A stretch of 64,000 bases of DNA, from positions 6,163,565 through 6,227,564 of the forward strand of contig NZ_SJOM01000007.1 of assembly GCF_004762045.1 (NCBI RefSeq). Reading direction: 5' to 3'. The notes under the pieces are model-generated. The model saw nothing but the letters and a program-made list of their open reading frames with translations. It did not search any database and was not told the DNA's origin. The DNA comes from Mycobacterium sp. DL99. GTDB taxonomy: Bacteria; Actinomycetota; Actinomycetes; Mycobacteriales; Mycobacteriaceae. A program made the translations under genes and the position numbers. Of this stretch, positions 1 through 7,622 are shown piece after piece (position 1 is the first letter of the stretch; each line of letters starts with the position of its first letter).

Positions 1-295
1 CCTGGCCGAGCTGAGTGCGCGAGCCATCCGGCTCGCCGTAGGTCGACTCCGCCAGCCACAGGATATGTCCGGCCAGGCCCGCCTCGTTCATGCCGTCGAC
101 GGAGGTGATGTCGAAAGCCGTGGCGATCACGCTGCCGTACTTCGAGGTCCAGGTGAGCTTGCCCGAAACCGCGTCGTCGCGTTCGACCCCGCGCGGCTGC
201 TTCCACAGGTTGGTCATCAGGTCCTTGTGGAAGTCCATGTTCCTGCCGACGAGAACCGCATCGCCTGCTTCGGGCCACATAACTCTTGTGCACAT
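1..295 (-). CDS. Linear amide C-N hydrolase (choloylglycine hydrolase / penicillin V acylase family), N-terminal part
   Basis: Only the first 98 codons are present; the rest lies beyond the left edge. The protein begins MCTRVMWPEAGDAVLVGRNM, which is typical of Ntn hydrolases of the choloylglycine hydrolase/PVA family. In that family Met1 is removed and Cys2 becomes the catalytic nucleophile, and the nearby Arg and the RNMDF stretch are conserved. The later segment DGMNEAGLAGHILWL also fits. The ATG at 295 is chosen because it places Cys directly at position 2. The substrate (bile salt, penicillin, acyl-homoserine lactone or other amide) cannot be told from this fragment. No signal peptide is visible. 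Confidence 0.8.
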   Translation of the reverse strand, partial: MCTRVMWPEAGDAVLVGRNMDFHKDLMTNLWKQPRGVERDDAVSGKLTWTSKYGSVIATAFDITSVDGMNEAGLAGHILWLAESTYGEPDGSRTQLGQ

Positions 296-370
296 GCGAA
301 CGAGCCTAGTGTCGGCACACGTAGGTGTACGGCGAACCCGCGGAACACATCTCATCGAGCAGTTAACCGC

Positions 371-376
371 TATCGT
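371..376 (+). promoter_or_regulatory. Putative -10 box of a leaderless promoter for the small secreted protein
   Basis: TATCGT fits the mycobacterial -10 pattern TANNNT and ends 8 nt before the ATG at 385. Transcription would then begin at or very near the start codon. No convincing -35 box is seen. This is inference from spacing only. Confidence 0.4.
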
Positions 377-384
377 TTCAAGGC

Positions 385-660
385 ATGGCGTCAACGACGT
401 TGTTCAAGTTGCCTTCCTCGCTCCCGGCAACGCTTTGTACGGTCCTCGCGGCAACGGTGCTCACTGCCGCGACGGCACTGTCGTGCGCCGCGAGCGCCAC
501 GGCCGATCCGATGACCGTGTGCCCGCCGAACCAACCGTCCTACTGGAATGGACAACCGTGCTTCCCTCAGCCGTGCGTGCCGCCGTACGCGCCGGGCATC
601 CCGCCGTGCTTCATGCCGCCGCCACAGATCGGACCGAACGGATTGCCGGTATTCGGTTGA
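385..660 (+). CDS. Small secreted proline- and cysteine-rich protein
   Basis: 91 residues. Residues 1 to about 41 form a signal peptide: a short Lys-containing start, a hydrophobic Ala/Leu/Val stretch and a likely cleavage after ATA (ASATA|DP). The mature part of about 50 residues is very rich in proline, has four cysteines and several PPC/PPY runs, and ends in GLPVFG. No catalytic motif is visible. Short exported Pro-rich proteins of this sort are common and mostly uncharacterised in mycobacteria. The ATG at 385 is supported by a TATCGT box just upstream and by the signal peptide starting there. Function unknown. Confidence 0.7.
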   Translation: MASTTLFKLPSSLPATLCTVLAATVLTAATALSCAASATADPMTVCPPNQPSYWNGQPCFPQPCVPPYAPGIPPCFMPPPQIGPNGLPVFG

Positions 661-708
661 GCTTCAACGAGTTGATCGCGTAGTTCTACTGATCCGGTCG
701 TCCACTCC

Positions 709-1035
709 GTGACCCACGATGTCGTCATGAATCACGAACCGAGTCGCCGCGGGCCGCTGTCGTTCGTCGGCATCGCTGCGATGGTTGTCGCGTATCTACT
801 GGTGTTCACGGTGCTCTCCGACACCGACATGGCGTCCAAATTCGAGAATGGCATCGCACCACCGGGGACCGATGTGTTGGGTAACCGCATCGCCGCCGTG
901 GGTGGCGCCGTGGCCGCAGGGTGCGCATGGGTCGCAGTTGTCGCGGGTCGCATGGTCGTCCCAATAGTGTTGGTACTCATCGCCTCTGCACCGTTGGTGC
1001 TTCTGTCGCTCGTTACGCTGCAACTCGCGTTCTGA
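709..1035 (+). CDS. Small integral membrane protein, function unknown
   Basis: 108 residues from the GTG at 709; an in-frame ATG at 727 is an equally good start and would give 102 residues. There are about three hydrophobic segments, roughly residues 18-39, 62-80 and 83-106, joined by a short polar loop containing DTDMASKF. The charged N terminus probably faces the cytoplasm. I recognise no family. It lies between the small secreted protein gene and the convergent end of the zinc-ribbon/SPFH cluster and shows no sign of belonging to either. Confidence 0.6.
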   Translation: MTHDVVMNHEPSRRGPLSFVGIAAMVVAYLLVFTVLSDTDMASKFENGIAPPGTDVLGNRIAAVGGAVAAGCAWVAVVAGRMVVPIVLVLIASAPLVLLSLVTLQLAF

Positions 1036-1059
1036 TCAGCCCTGGCGGGCCGCGCAGAC

Positions 1060-1359
1060 CTACCCACGCACCTCGTGTTCGTTCGCGCCCGACATGCTCG
1101 ATTTCCGCGAGCCGCCGACACTCTTCACGTACTGGTCCATCGTCTGCATGTTCGCGATGTCCGCCAGGGTCTCAGTTTCGTGGTGGTGCCGTTTGTTCCT
1201 GTTCCGGTAGCGCGTGTACTGGTACATGAAGAACGCCGGCCCGGTAAGGAGAAACAGCAGCGGGATCAGCTCGGCAACACCTGACGATGACGACGAGGAC
1301 GCGTGATGACTTGTCGCGAGAACAACGTCGACAGCGGTCGACAACATCGGCGTGATCAT
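1060..1359 (-). CDS. Small single-pass membrane protein, last gene of the SPFH/zinc-ribbon cluster
   Basis: 99 residues. A Ser-rich N-terminal part is followed by one strong hydrophobic helix (about residues 28-50, GVAELIPLLFLLTGPAFFM) and a charged tail with a YTRYRNRNKRHHH stretch. The rest of the tail is acidic/polar and ends in EHEVRG. The start ATG at 1359 lies 9 bp after the stop of the zinc-ribbon gene on the same strand, so it is very likely co-transcribed with it. No known domain is recognised; the position suggests a membrane partner of the upstream proteins. Confidence 0.65.
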   Translation of the reverse strand: MITPMLSTAVDVVLATSHHASSSSSSGVAELIPLLFLLTGPAFFMYQYTRYRNRNKRHHHETETLADIANMQTMDQYVKSVGGSRKSSMSGANEHEVRG

Positions 1360-1368
1360 CTTCGTCCC

Positions 1369-2922
1369 CTACCGCCAGAACACCAGGGCCGACGCGATTG
1401 TCGCTGCGATACCGAATAATTCGGCTACCCCGGACGCAATCCAGAGGCGCGCGGTGTTGATCGGCACCGAACCCATCGTCTCTCCCGTACGCCCGTTCAC
1501 CGCGATGTAGTGCAGCAGCTCTTTCCCGCTGCTCTTTCGCTCGTAGTAGCTATAGAGCCACACCGGCAGGTACGCCGACACCCACCGCTCACCGTGCACT
1601 TCGATGTGCTGCTGGTCCCAGCGCACGCCGCGATCGTAGAAGTCCAAGGTCTCGGCGGCGCGATACCTGCCGACGTCCTGGGCCTGCAGCCGAGCCGGGT
1701 CGAACATGGTATCGACGTCGAGATCGCGGCGCTGCGAAGTGAATCCCGAGAGATAGTTGGGGTCATAGCGCACCGCATTCTTGGTGTCGAACGGCATGAT
1801 CGAATTGATGATGTTGTTGGTGTTGCGGTCGGTGTGGACGTCGCGCTTGTCGGCGGCCGATTCGATCGTGAGGTCGTCGATGTAGAGATCGAACTTGCGG
1901 GCCACCTGATACGTGTCGTAGTCGTAACGGGTCTCGGAACGGTCGTCGTCGATGCGCACGGTGTAACTGCGGGTGGTGTGCTCTCCGTACCCCACGAACT
2001 CGACCGAGCTGTTGAAATCGATGATCAGGTACGGCAGGTAGACACCCATGACGTTCTCGGGTGCGAACTCCGCCGTGAACCGCCTGTTCGCGAAGAACTT
2101 TCGCACCGCGACGAACTCCGAAATGCGCGCGACAGCTTCAGCCTTGGGGAGCGAGAACGGCAACACCACGTCGGGTACGGCGCCGTTCTGGATCTGCTCG
2201 TTGACAGACAGCTTGTTCCGGCACCAGTGACAGCGCGCCTGCACCGCATGATTGGTGTCGATCGACACCTCGGCACCGCATGCGCTGCATTTGAAGCTCA
2301 CGACCTCGTTCACCCCGGGCACGACGTTGCCCGACCCCGAGCCGACCCGACGTCCGCGCAACTCGCTGATGGGCGAGTTCAGATCGAACAGGTCAGCCGC
2401 GTTCTGCTCTCGCCACCCGTATCGGCAGTACCGACATACCAGGTTGCCGCTCTTGATATCCAGGGCGATGTCGGTGGAACCGCACCGCGGGCACTTGTTG
2501 AGCCCGTCCTCACGGTTGGACGTGGTCTGGATGACCTGCGGTCCGTCGTGGTTGTCGTAGGTCACGGCGGGCGCCTCGCCGGGCCCGTACCCCGCGTTGC
2601 GCTCGGCCTCCCGCGCGCGTGTCACGCCGTCCCATGTGGCGTTGTTGAACTCGCCCGGAGGCGTCACCTCGACGGCCCGGTCCCGCGGGATCACGCCGGC
2701 CGGTTGAGCGTATGCATGCGCTTGCGGCGGAGGCCCGTGGGTGAACTGCTGAGGCTGCCCCGGATAGGCCGACGGATACGACGGCCAGGATTGGCCGGGT
2801 GGCGGGCCACCGGGCGAATAATATTGCGGCGCCTGCGGATACGGCGGGGGCGGCGGCTGGCTTTCGCCACTTACCGGCGGGTATCCGCCAGACCGATTGC
2901 CCCCGTTGTTCGGGTGTGCCAT
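1369..2922 (-). CDS. TFIIB-type zinc-ribbon membrane protein (YdjG-like)
   Basis: 517 residues. Residues 1 to about 85 are low-complexity and rich in Pro/Gln/Gly/Tyr. Two zinc ribbons follow: KCPRCGSTD...CRYCRYGW (about 142-172) and FKCSACGAEV...CHWCRNKL (about 208-240), giving eight cysteines in CxxC pairs. The middle domain (about 250-470) is soluble and ends in a hydrophobic C-terminal helix (about 490-515). TFIIB-type zinc-ribbon membrane proteins occur beside SPFH proteins, for example YdjG with YdjI in the B. subtilis pspA-ydjGHI operon. Here the gene follows an SPFH gene by 3 bp on the same strand. The molecular role is not established. Confidence 0.75.
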   Translation of the reverse strand: MAHPNNGGNRSGGYPPVSGESQPPPPPYPQAPQYYSPGGPPPGQSWPSYPSAYPGQPQQFTHGPPPQAHAYAQPAGVIPRDRAVEVTPPGEFNNATWDGVTRAREAERNAGYGPGEAPAVTYDNHDGPQVIQTTSNREDGLNKCPRCGSTDIALDIKSGNLVCRYCRYGWREQNAADLFDLNSPISELRGRRVGSGSGNVVPGVNEVVSFKCSACGAEVSIDTNHAVQARCHWCRNKLSVNEQIQNGAVPDVVLPFSLPKAEAVARISEFVAVRKFFANRRFTAEFAPENVMGVYLPYLIIDFNSSVEFVGYGEHTTRSYTVRIDDDRSETRYDYDTYQVARKFDLYIDDLTIESAADKRDVHTDRNTNNIINSIMPFDTKNAVRYDPNYLSGFTSQRRDLDVDTMFDPARLQAQDVGRYRAAETLDFYDRGVRWDQQHIEVHGERWVSAYLPVWLYSYYERKSSGKELLHYIAVNGRTGETMGSVPINTARLWIASGVAELFGIAATIASALVFWR

Positions 2923-2925
2923 GTC

Positions 2926-4188
2926 CTAGAGTCCGAGCGCCTTCGCCTTGGCAGCGTCGTAGTCAGCCTGCGTGATGAGGCCCTGATCGAGCATGCTCTT
3001 GAACTGCGCGAGCTTGGCCACCGGGTCATCGGCAGCAGCTGCCTGCTGCGGTGGGCCCTGTGGCGGCGGACCTTGCGGATAGCCCTGCTGCGGATAGCCC
3101 GGCTGCTGCGGGTGGCCCTGGGGCGGTGGGGGTACCTGCTGATACGGTGCCGGCCCCTGAGGTTGCTGGAGGCCACCCATCGCACCGCCTGCGGCGTTCA
3201 TCCCCATGCCCATCATCGCGATTCCCGCAGCGCCCCCACCGTTCTCACCCGCGGCCTGCATGCCGCGCGCGACAGACTGCTGAAGGAAGGAGTTGCCCCG
3301 CGTGCCGCTCAGGGCATCGGCCTTCTTGACGTCCGAGAGCAGGCGGCGGGTGTCCTCGTCGTACTCGATCGACGCGATCGCAACATTGACGATCGTCAGT
3401 CCCCGCCCGCTCGTCCAGTGGTAGGCACTGTCGACCGCGGCTGAGAGGGACTGCGCGAAGCCGATCGAGTCGCCCTGGATGCGCGCCATCCGATTGCCCT
3501 TGGCCGGGTCGTTCGTATAGTGCGAGAACGCCGGCGCGAGCGACGCCACCACCTCGTTGAAGAGTTGCGTGGCGGCATCGTTGTCGAAGTCGGTGAAGTC
3601 GAACACTTCACCACCGGCCTGCAGGTACGTCAACGGCACGAACTGAGTGGCGAAGAGAATTGGGTCGATGATCCGCATCGTGTAGGTGCCACGCGTGATC
3701 GCACCTACCTGAGCGCCGAGATAAGCGTCGTCCCAATAGATCTCCGACTGCGTGCCGAAACGGTTGTTCGGAAGCTCGCGAAGGTTCACGTAGAAGACCA
3801 GCTGTTGACTGCCGGGCTGGCCGCCGAATTTGAACCGCTCGAACGACTGCGTGATCAGCGGGCTCACAATTCCGTCGCCGGCGAAGATCGACTGTGAGTT
3901 CGGGTCATCGGATTGCCACACGTAGCCGCCGGGCTGCGCGATGAAGCCGGTGATCCTGCCGTCCTGGAACGTCAGCAGCCCGGTGCCCTCAGGGACGAGA
4001 ATCTTCGAGCCGTTGCTGATGATGTTCTGCGACCCACGGGTATTGGAACCGCGACCGGCGTTCTGACCGACCGGAACTCCCGGAAAGATCGCTGAAGTCG
4101 GGGCGACCTGCGGTGGGACGACGAAGTCCTTCCACTGGTCGGCCAGCGTCCCCCCGAGCGCGCCGGCGAATGCCTGAATGAATCCCAC
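2926..4188 (-). CDS. SPFH-domain protein with C-terminal SHOCT-like helix (YdjI-like)
   Basis: 420 residues from a GTG at 4188, preceded by AAGGAG with 7-8 nt spacing. An upstream in-frame ATG at 4260 is possible, but it would add 24 residues that do not resemble the family's usual start (GFIQAFAGALGGTLADQW). Residues about 30-300 form the SPFH/band-7-like body. A Pro/Gln/Gly-rich linker follows (about 325-385). The C terminus, DPVAKLAQFKSMLDQGLITQADYDAAKAKAL, is a SHOCT-type short helical hairpin. Family members form oligomers on membranes and are linked to membrane-stress responses. It is the first gene of the minus-strand cluster with the zinc-ribbon and small membrane proteins. Confidence 0.8.
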   Translation of the reverse strand: MGFIQAFAGALGGTLADQWKDFVVPPQVAPTSAIFPGVPVGQNAGRGSNTRGSQNIISNGSKILVPEGTGLLTFQDGRITGFIAQPGGYVWQSDDPNSQSIFAGDGIVSPLITQSFERFKFGGQPGSQQLVFYVNLRELPNNRFGTQSEIYWDDAYLGAQVGAITRGTYTMRIIDPILFATQFVPLTYLQAGGEVFDFTDFDNDAATQLFNEVVASLAPAFSHYTNDPAKGNRMARIQGDSIGFAQSLSAAVDSAYHWTSGRGLTIVNVAIASIEYDEDTRRLLSDVKKADALSGTRGNSFLQQSVARGMQAAGENGGGAAGIAMMGMGMNAAGGAMGGLQQPQGPAPYQQVPPPPQGHPQQPGYPQQGYPQGPPPQGPPQQAAAADDPVAKLAQFKSMLDQGLITQADYDAAKAKALGL

Positions 4189-4423
4189 GAGCCTGCTCCT
4201 TAGACCTAGCAGCGATCCGACGGTGGGCGTGCCACGAATCGCCTCAGCGGGACTGGACAATCGCCCCCCAGTTAGCAGCCACAGCGTACCCGCGCTGAAT
4301 CCGTCTGAATGCCACCAATTTGCGAAACGACGCTAAGTTGCTGGCCGCCCGCTGCGATCAGGGCCGGCACCTTCATCGGGAGACACCCGCCGAAATGCGC
4401 CGTGGCTGGCCGCAGCCGGCCGA

Positions 4424-4429
4424 TAGCAT
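4424..4429 (+). promoter_or_regulatory. Putative -10 box of a leaderless promoter (lipoprotein gene)
   Basis: TAGCAT fits TANNNT and lies 8 nt before the ATG at 4438. It supports the choice of that start over upstream in-frame ATGs. No clear -35 box. Confidence 0.4.
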
Positions 4430-4437
4430 TCACCTTA

Positions 4438-5241
4438 ATGTTGCCGGCAAGACTGATCGGGGCTGCCGCAGTAGCCGCTGTCACCCTCGCAGGTTGCGGG
4501 CCGACCACCGCACCGCCGCCACCAGCCGTGCCGACAAGTGCGACAACCACTACGGCACCGACCAGTACGACGCCGTCGAGCTCGACGCACGAACCGTCCG
4601 CCGTTGACACCTCGGCCCCACCACTGGCCACCGATGCGCACGGCTACACGATCACGTCGATCACGTCGATCACCGAGCCCGGCTCGCAACCGAACAAGTC
4701 GGTGACCGTCCCTCAGCTGTCCGGCGGCGACCCGGCCGTCACTGCGCGCTTCAACGCAGCCATGCAGGCCTCGCGGGCCGGGATGCCCGCACAGTCCGCC
4801 GACATGAGCGTGGACGACGGAGAGCTGCCCGGCGGTTTTGGTAGCGGCGTGACCAGGATCGGCTCCGGCGTCGTCGCCGGACGCATCGTCCTGCTCTGGT
4901 ACGGCAGTGGCGCCGCACACCCCAACCAGAGTCTGGGCACCGTGGTGATCGCGACCGCCACCGCGACGCCGGTCACCGTCGCTGCTCTGTACCAGGATCG
5001 CGCTGCAGCGCAGGCTCGGCTACGGACGCTGCTGCCGCAGCTGGACACCAGCGGGCGGCTCAATGATGGCGCGGTCTCGGGCGAGGACATCGACGCCAAC
5101 TGGCTGCCCACGTCGAGCGGGCTCGAGGTCTACGTGTCAGTGGCCCATGTGATGGGTGACTACGTGGTCGTGACGGTGCCGTGGGACCAGATCGCAGATC
5201 AGCTGCGGCCGGGGATGCTCGATGTGCTGACGGCGGACTGA
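4438..5241 (+). CDS. Lipoprotein with RsiV/DUF3298-like domain
   Basis: 267 residues. The N terminus is a lipoprotein signal peptide with the lipobox LAGC, Cys20 being the predicted lipidated residue. A Thr/Pro/Ser-rich linker (about 23-65) leads to a globular domain (about 70-267) that resembles the secreted DUF3298/RsiV-type domain of many mycobacterial lipoproteins. Features are HGYTITSITSITEPGSQPN, an ALYQDRAAAQARLRTLLPQL helix and a VTVPWDQIADQLRPG end. It probably sits on the outer face of the plasma membrane. The start fits the lipobox and a nearby TAGCAT box; a longer in-frame extension to 4309 would bury the signal peptide. Function unknown. Confidence 0.75.
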   Translation: MLPARLIGAAAVAAVTLAGCGPTTAPPPPAVPTSATTTTAPTSTTPSSSTHEPSAVDTSAPPLATDAHGYTITSITSITEPGSQPNKSVTVPQLSGGDPAVTARFNAAMQASRAGMPAQSADMSVDDGELPGGFGSGVTRIGSGVVAGRIVLLWYGSGAAHPNQSLGTVVIATATATPVTVAALYQDRAAAQARLRTLLPQLDTSGRLNDGAVSGEDIDANWLPTSSGLEVYVSVAHVMGDYVVVTVPWDQIADQLRPGMLDVLTAD

Positions 5242-5324
5242 GGGCGACCGTCCCCAACGTATCCGGCATCGAACTTGACTACACCCCAAGCTCATTGAAG
5301 CAAGTGGATGCCATCCTCCAGCCG

Positions 5325-5330
5325 TACCCT
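5325..5330 (+). promoter_or_regulatory. Putative -10 box of a leaderless promoter (DUF1990 gene)
   Basis: TACCCT lies 7 nt before the ATG at 5338. The same hexamer at similar spacing precedes dprE1 and a short reading frame before dprE2 in this window. Confidence 0.4.
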
Positions 5331-5337
5331 TGTTCCC

Positions 5338-5859
5338 ATGCCGACATTTCCGGCGGAACTGACCTATGCCGGTGCAAGCCTCACCGAACCGGCCCGCGAT
5401 GTCTGGACGGCCAACCCACCGACCTTCCGCCGTTTCGAGCACACGATCGTCGTCGGCCACGGGAATGCTGTGTGGATCTTCGCGGCGGCCGAGGTGATGA
5501 AGTGGGGCATCAAGCAGCGCAGCGGCTTCGATGTCACACCGGACGGTGTTGCCGATGAAGGTGCCGACTTTTGCATCACGGCAAGGTGGGGACCTGTCGT
5601 CGTGCGCGAGCCGGTACGAGTCGTCGCTGTCGTCAACGACGACGATCGTTGCGGGTTCGCGTACGGCACGCGACTCGGACACCCCGTCTGTGGTGAAGAA
5701 GCGTTCATCGTGCACCGAAATGCCGTCGGCACAGTGTTTCTGACACTGCGGTCCCTGACGCGGCCCGCACCCGAGGGACCCTGGCGACCGCTGTTTCCCG
5801 CACTGCTGATCGCGCAGCGCTACTTCCGCCGCCGCTATCTGCGGGCACTTGCTGTGTGA
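5338..5859 (+). CDS. DUF1990 family protein
   Basis: 173 residues. It has the features of the actinobacterial DUF1990 family: an N-terminal LTYAGASLTE segment, the motif VGHGNAVWIFAAAEVMKWGI, a basic central sheet and the ending GYGT.GHP-like stretch seen here as FAYGTRLGHPVCGEEAFIV. The fold is predicted to be a START/SRPBCC-like lipid-binding barrel, but no substrate is known. No signal peptide is visible. The ATG at 5338 is preferred over an in-frame ATG at 5308 because it follows a TACCCT box by 7 nt and begins where the family begins. Confidence 0.75.
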   Translation: MPTFPAELTYAGASLTEPARDVWTANPPTFRRFEHTIVVGHGNAVWIFAAAEVMKWGIKQRSGFDVTPDGVADEGADFCITARWGPVVVREPVRVVAVVNDDDRCGFAYGTRLGHPVCGEEAFIVHRNAVGTVFLTLRSLTRPAPEGPWRPLFPALLIAQRYFRRRYLRALAV

Positions 5860-5955
5860 ACCATTGACCTCGGCCGATGCCGACAACGTCAACATCGAGC
5901 CGAAACCGACGGCGCCGGACTCCTCGCCTGACGACCAGCGGGTTCATAGGCCTGA

Positions 5956-6045
5956 TGGCGGTGGCGGAGGGATTTGAACCCCCGGACGGTGTTAGCCGTC
6001 TCTCGCTTTCAAGGCGAGTGCATTAGGCCGCTCTGCCACGCCACC
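5956..6045 (-). tRNA. serT: tRNA-Ser(TGA)
   Basis: A 90-nt class II tRNA read on the minus strand. The 7-bp acceptor stem GGTGGCG/CGCCACC is perfect, followed by discriminator G and an encoded CCA (5956-5958). The anticodon loop CTTGAAA holds TGA, flanked by the stem CTCGC/GCGAG. The long variable arm (GACGGCTAACACCGTC) is typical of tRNA-Ser. The T arm contains GGTTCAAATCC. The symbol is a guess; mycobacterial names for this tRNA vary. Confidence 0.95.
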
Positions 6046-6064
6046 GCCGACAAGAGTACGGGTT

Positions 6065-6577
6065 TCACACCCGGCCGATGTGGGCGGGCGGCGCTCCGTT
6101 CTTCAGCGCGACGCTGATGCGGCGACAGTTCTCCCCCATCGCCGCGATCTGCGGACGCGAGAGCCTGCCGAGAAAGTGTGACCGGACGCCCTGTCCGTAC
6201 GTCACCATCGCCTCACGAACAGCAGCCCTGCCCTCTTCGGTGATCGTGGCGACCACCCCGCGCCCGTCGTCCGGACTGGCACACCTGGTCACCAGGTTCT
6301 GGACTTCCAGCCGCCGGATCTGCCGGGTCACCCGGCTGGGCAGTGACATCAGCCGTTCGGCCAAATCACCCATCCGGGCCGACCCGGTCGATGACTTGTC
6401 CAAGATGTCGAGCAGGCGCACATCGTTGAGGGTCAGGTGATGTGCGTCCACCAGCGACCGGTTCAAGGTCGCATACATTCGCAAAGCCGAGTCGAGGTAG
6501 TTCTGCCATGACCTCTGCTCGGCGATGTCCAGGCCCGGCATGTCACCCGCCGTGCGCCCCGCAATCATCCCCGCCAT
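6065..6577 (-). CDS. MarR family transcriptional regulator
   Basis: 170 residues from ATG 6577; ATGs at codons 4 and 13 are alternatives. The winged helix-turn-helix spans about residues 45-115: LTLNDVRLLDILDKS, then MGDLAERLMSLPSRVTRQIRRLE as the recognition region, and the wing with SPDDGRGVVATITEEG (the DxR motif of MarR wings). Flanking helices would form the dimer. It is divergent from the quinone oxidoreductase gene, with 67 bp between starts, so that enzyme is the likely target. MarR proteins usually respond to small phenolic or electrophilic compounds. Confidence 0.85.
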   Translation of the reverse strand: MAGMIAGRTAGDMPGLDIAEQRSWQNYLDSALRMYATLNRSLVDAHHLTLNDVRLLDILDKSSTGSARMGDLAERLMSLPSRVTRQIRRLEVQNLVTRCASPDDGRGVVATITEEGRAAVREAMVTYGQGVRSHFLGRLSRPQIAAMGENCRRISVALKNGAPPAHIGRV

Positions 6578-6644
6578 GGGCGCAATCGTAAGGGACGTCA
6601 GTATTGCTGCGCTTGGGAAACAGCATGCTTGTAGCGTTGAAATA
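6578..6644. promoter_or_regulatory. Divergent promoter region with candidate MarR operator
   Basis: A near-perfect palindrome ACAGCATGCTTGT (core AGCATGCT at 6622-6629) overlaps the space upstream of a TAGCGT -10-like box (6632-6637). That box ends 7 nt before the ATG of the oxidoreductase gene. A repressor bound there would block rightward transcription. The operator assignment is inference from position. Confidence 0.4.
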
Positions 6645-7622
6645 ATGTATGCAATTGTCGCGTCCGTTAGCGGCCATCTGACCTGGGAAAACGTCGCTGA
6701 TATCGAACCAGCAAACGAAGAAATTCTGATCCGAGTTCACGCCGCGGGTGTCAATCGCGCCGACTTGCTTCAGGCCGCGGGCAAGTATCCGCCCCCGCCA
6801 GGCGCCAGTGAGGTCATCGGATTGGAGGTGTCAGGCAACGTCGCCGCCCTCGGCGCAGATGTTACCGACTGGTCAGTTGGGCAACCCGTGTGTGCATTGC
6901 TCGCCGGTGGCGGATACGCCGAGTACGTCGCCGTACCGGCCGCACAGGTGTTGCCATTGCCCGATGGCGTTGCTCTCAGGGAATCCGCAGGATTGCCCGA
7001 GGTGTCGTGCACGGTGTGGTCCAACCTCGTGATGACCGCCGGATTGACGGCCGGTCAGGTCGTGCTGTTGCACGGCGGAGCCAGCGGAATCGGCACCCAC
7101 GCCATTCAGGTGGCCCGCGCCCTCGGCGCCCGGGTCGCGGTGACGGCCGGCTCGGCGGACAAGCTGGCGCTGTGCCGCGAACTGGGGGCCGACATCACCA
7201 TCAACTACCGCGACGAGGACTTCGTGGAGCGGATCCGGAGCGAAACCGGCGGCGAAGGGGCCGACGTGATCCTCGACATCATGGGCGCGGCCTACCTGGA
7301 CCGCAACGTCGACGCCCTGGCCACCGGCGGCCGGCTGGTCATCATCGGTATGCAGGGCGGCATCAAGGCCGAACTGAACATCGCCAAGCTGCTCGGCAAG
7401 CGGGCCGGGGTCATCGCCACCTCACTGCGTCCCCGGCCGGTGCACGGGCCCGGCGGCAAGGGCGAGGTGGTGCGCGCGGTGCTCGACAATGTCTGGCCGA
7501 TGATCGCCGACGGACGGGTACGTCCGATCATCGGTGCAGAACTGCCCATCCAGGAAGCCCAGCGGGCCCACGAATTGCTGGCCTCCGGTGAGGTCGCGGG
7601 GAAGATCGTGCTTACCGTCTAG
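6645..7622 (+). CDS. NAD(P)H quinone oxidoreductase, zinc-independent MDR family (Rv3777-like)
   Basis: 325 residues. It is a quinone oxidoreductase/TP53I3-type medium-chain reductase. The N-terminal GroES-like domain has RVHAAGVNRADLLQAAGKYPPP and a GLEVSGNVAALGADV segment. The Rossmann domain has LLHGGASGIGTHAIQVARALGA (AxxGxxG-type NADP site) and ends GEVAGKIVLTV. The zinc-ligand cysteines of alcohol dehydrogenases are absent, as expected. It should reduce quinones or reactive carbonyls with NADPH. The ATG at 6645 is supported by a TAGCGT box 7 nt upstream. The stop overlaps the convergent stop of the next gene by 4 bp. Confidence 0.88.
   Translation: MYAIVASVSGHLTWENVADIEPANEEILIRVHAAGVNRADLLQAAGKYPPPPGASEVIGLEVSGNVAALGADVTDWSVGQPVCALLAGGGYAEYVAVPAAQVLPLPDGVALRESAGLPEVSCTVWSNLVMTAGLTAGQVVLLHGGASGIGTHAIQVARALGARVAVTAGSADKLALCRELGADITINYRDEDFVERIRSETGGEGADVILDIMGAAYLDRNVDALATGGRLVIIGMQGGIKAELNIAKLLGKRAGVIATSLRPRPVHGPGGKGEVVRAVLDNVWPMIADGRVRPIIGAELPIQEAQRAHELLASGEVAGKIVLTV

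Noticed and set aside
1510..3444. A 644-codon open frame on the plus strand
   Set aside because: It is antisense to the zinc-ribbon and SPFH genes, has no family resemblance, and arises from third-position GC bias.
5956..6045. Integration site at the tRNA-Ser gene
   Set aside because: No integrase gene and no second copy of the tRNA 3' end were noticed nearby.
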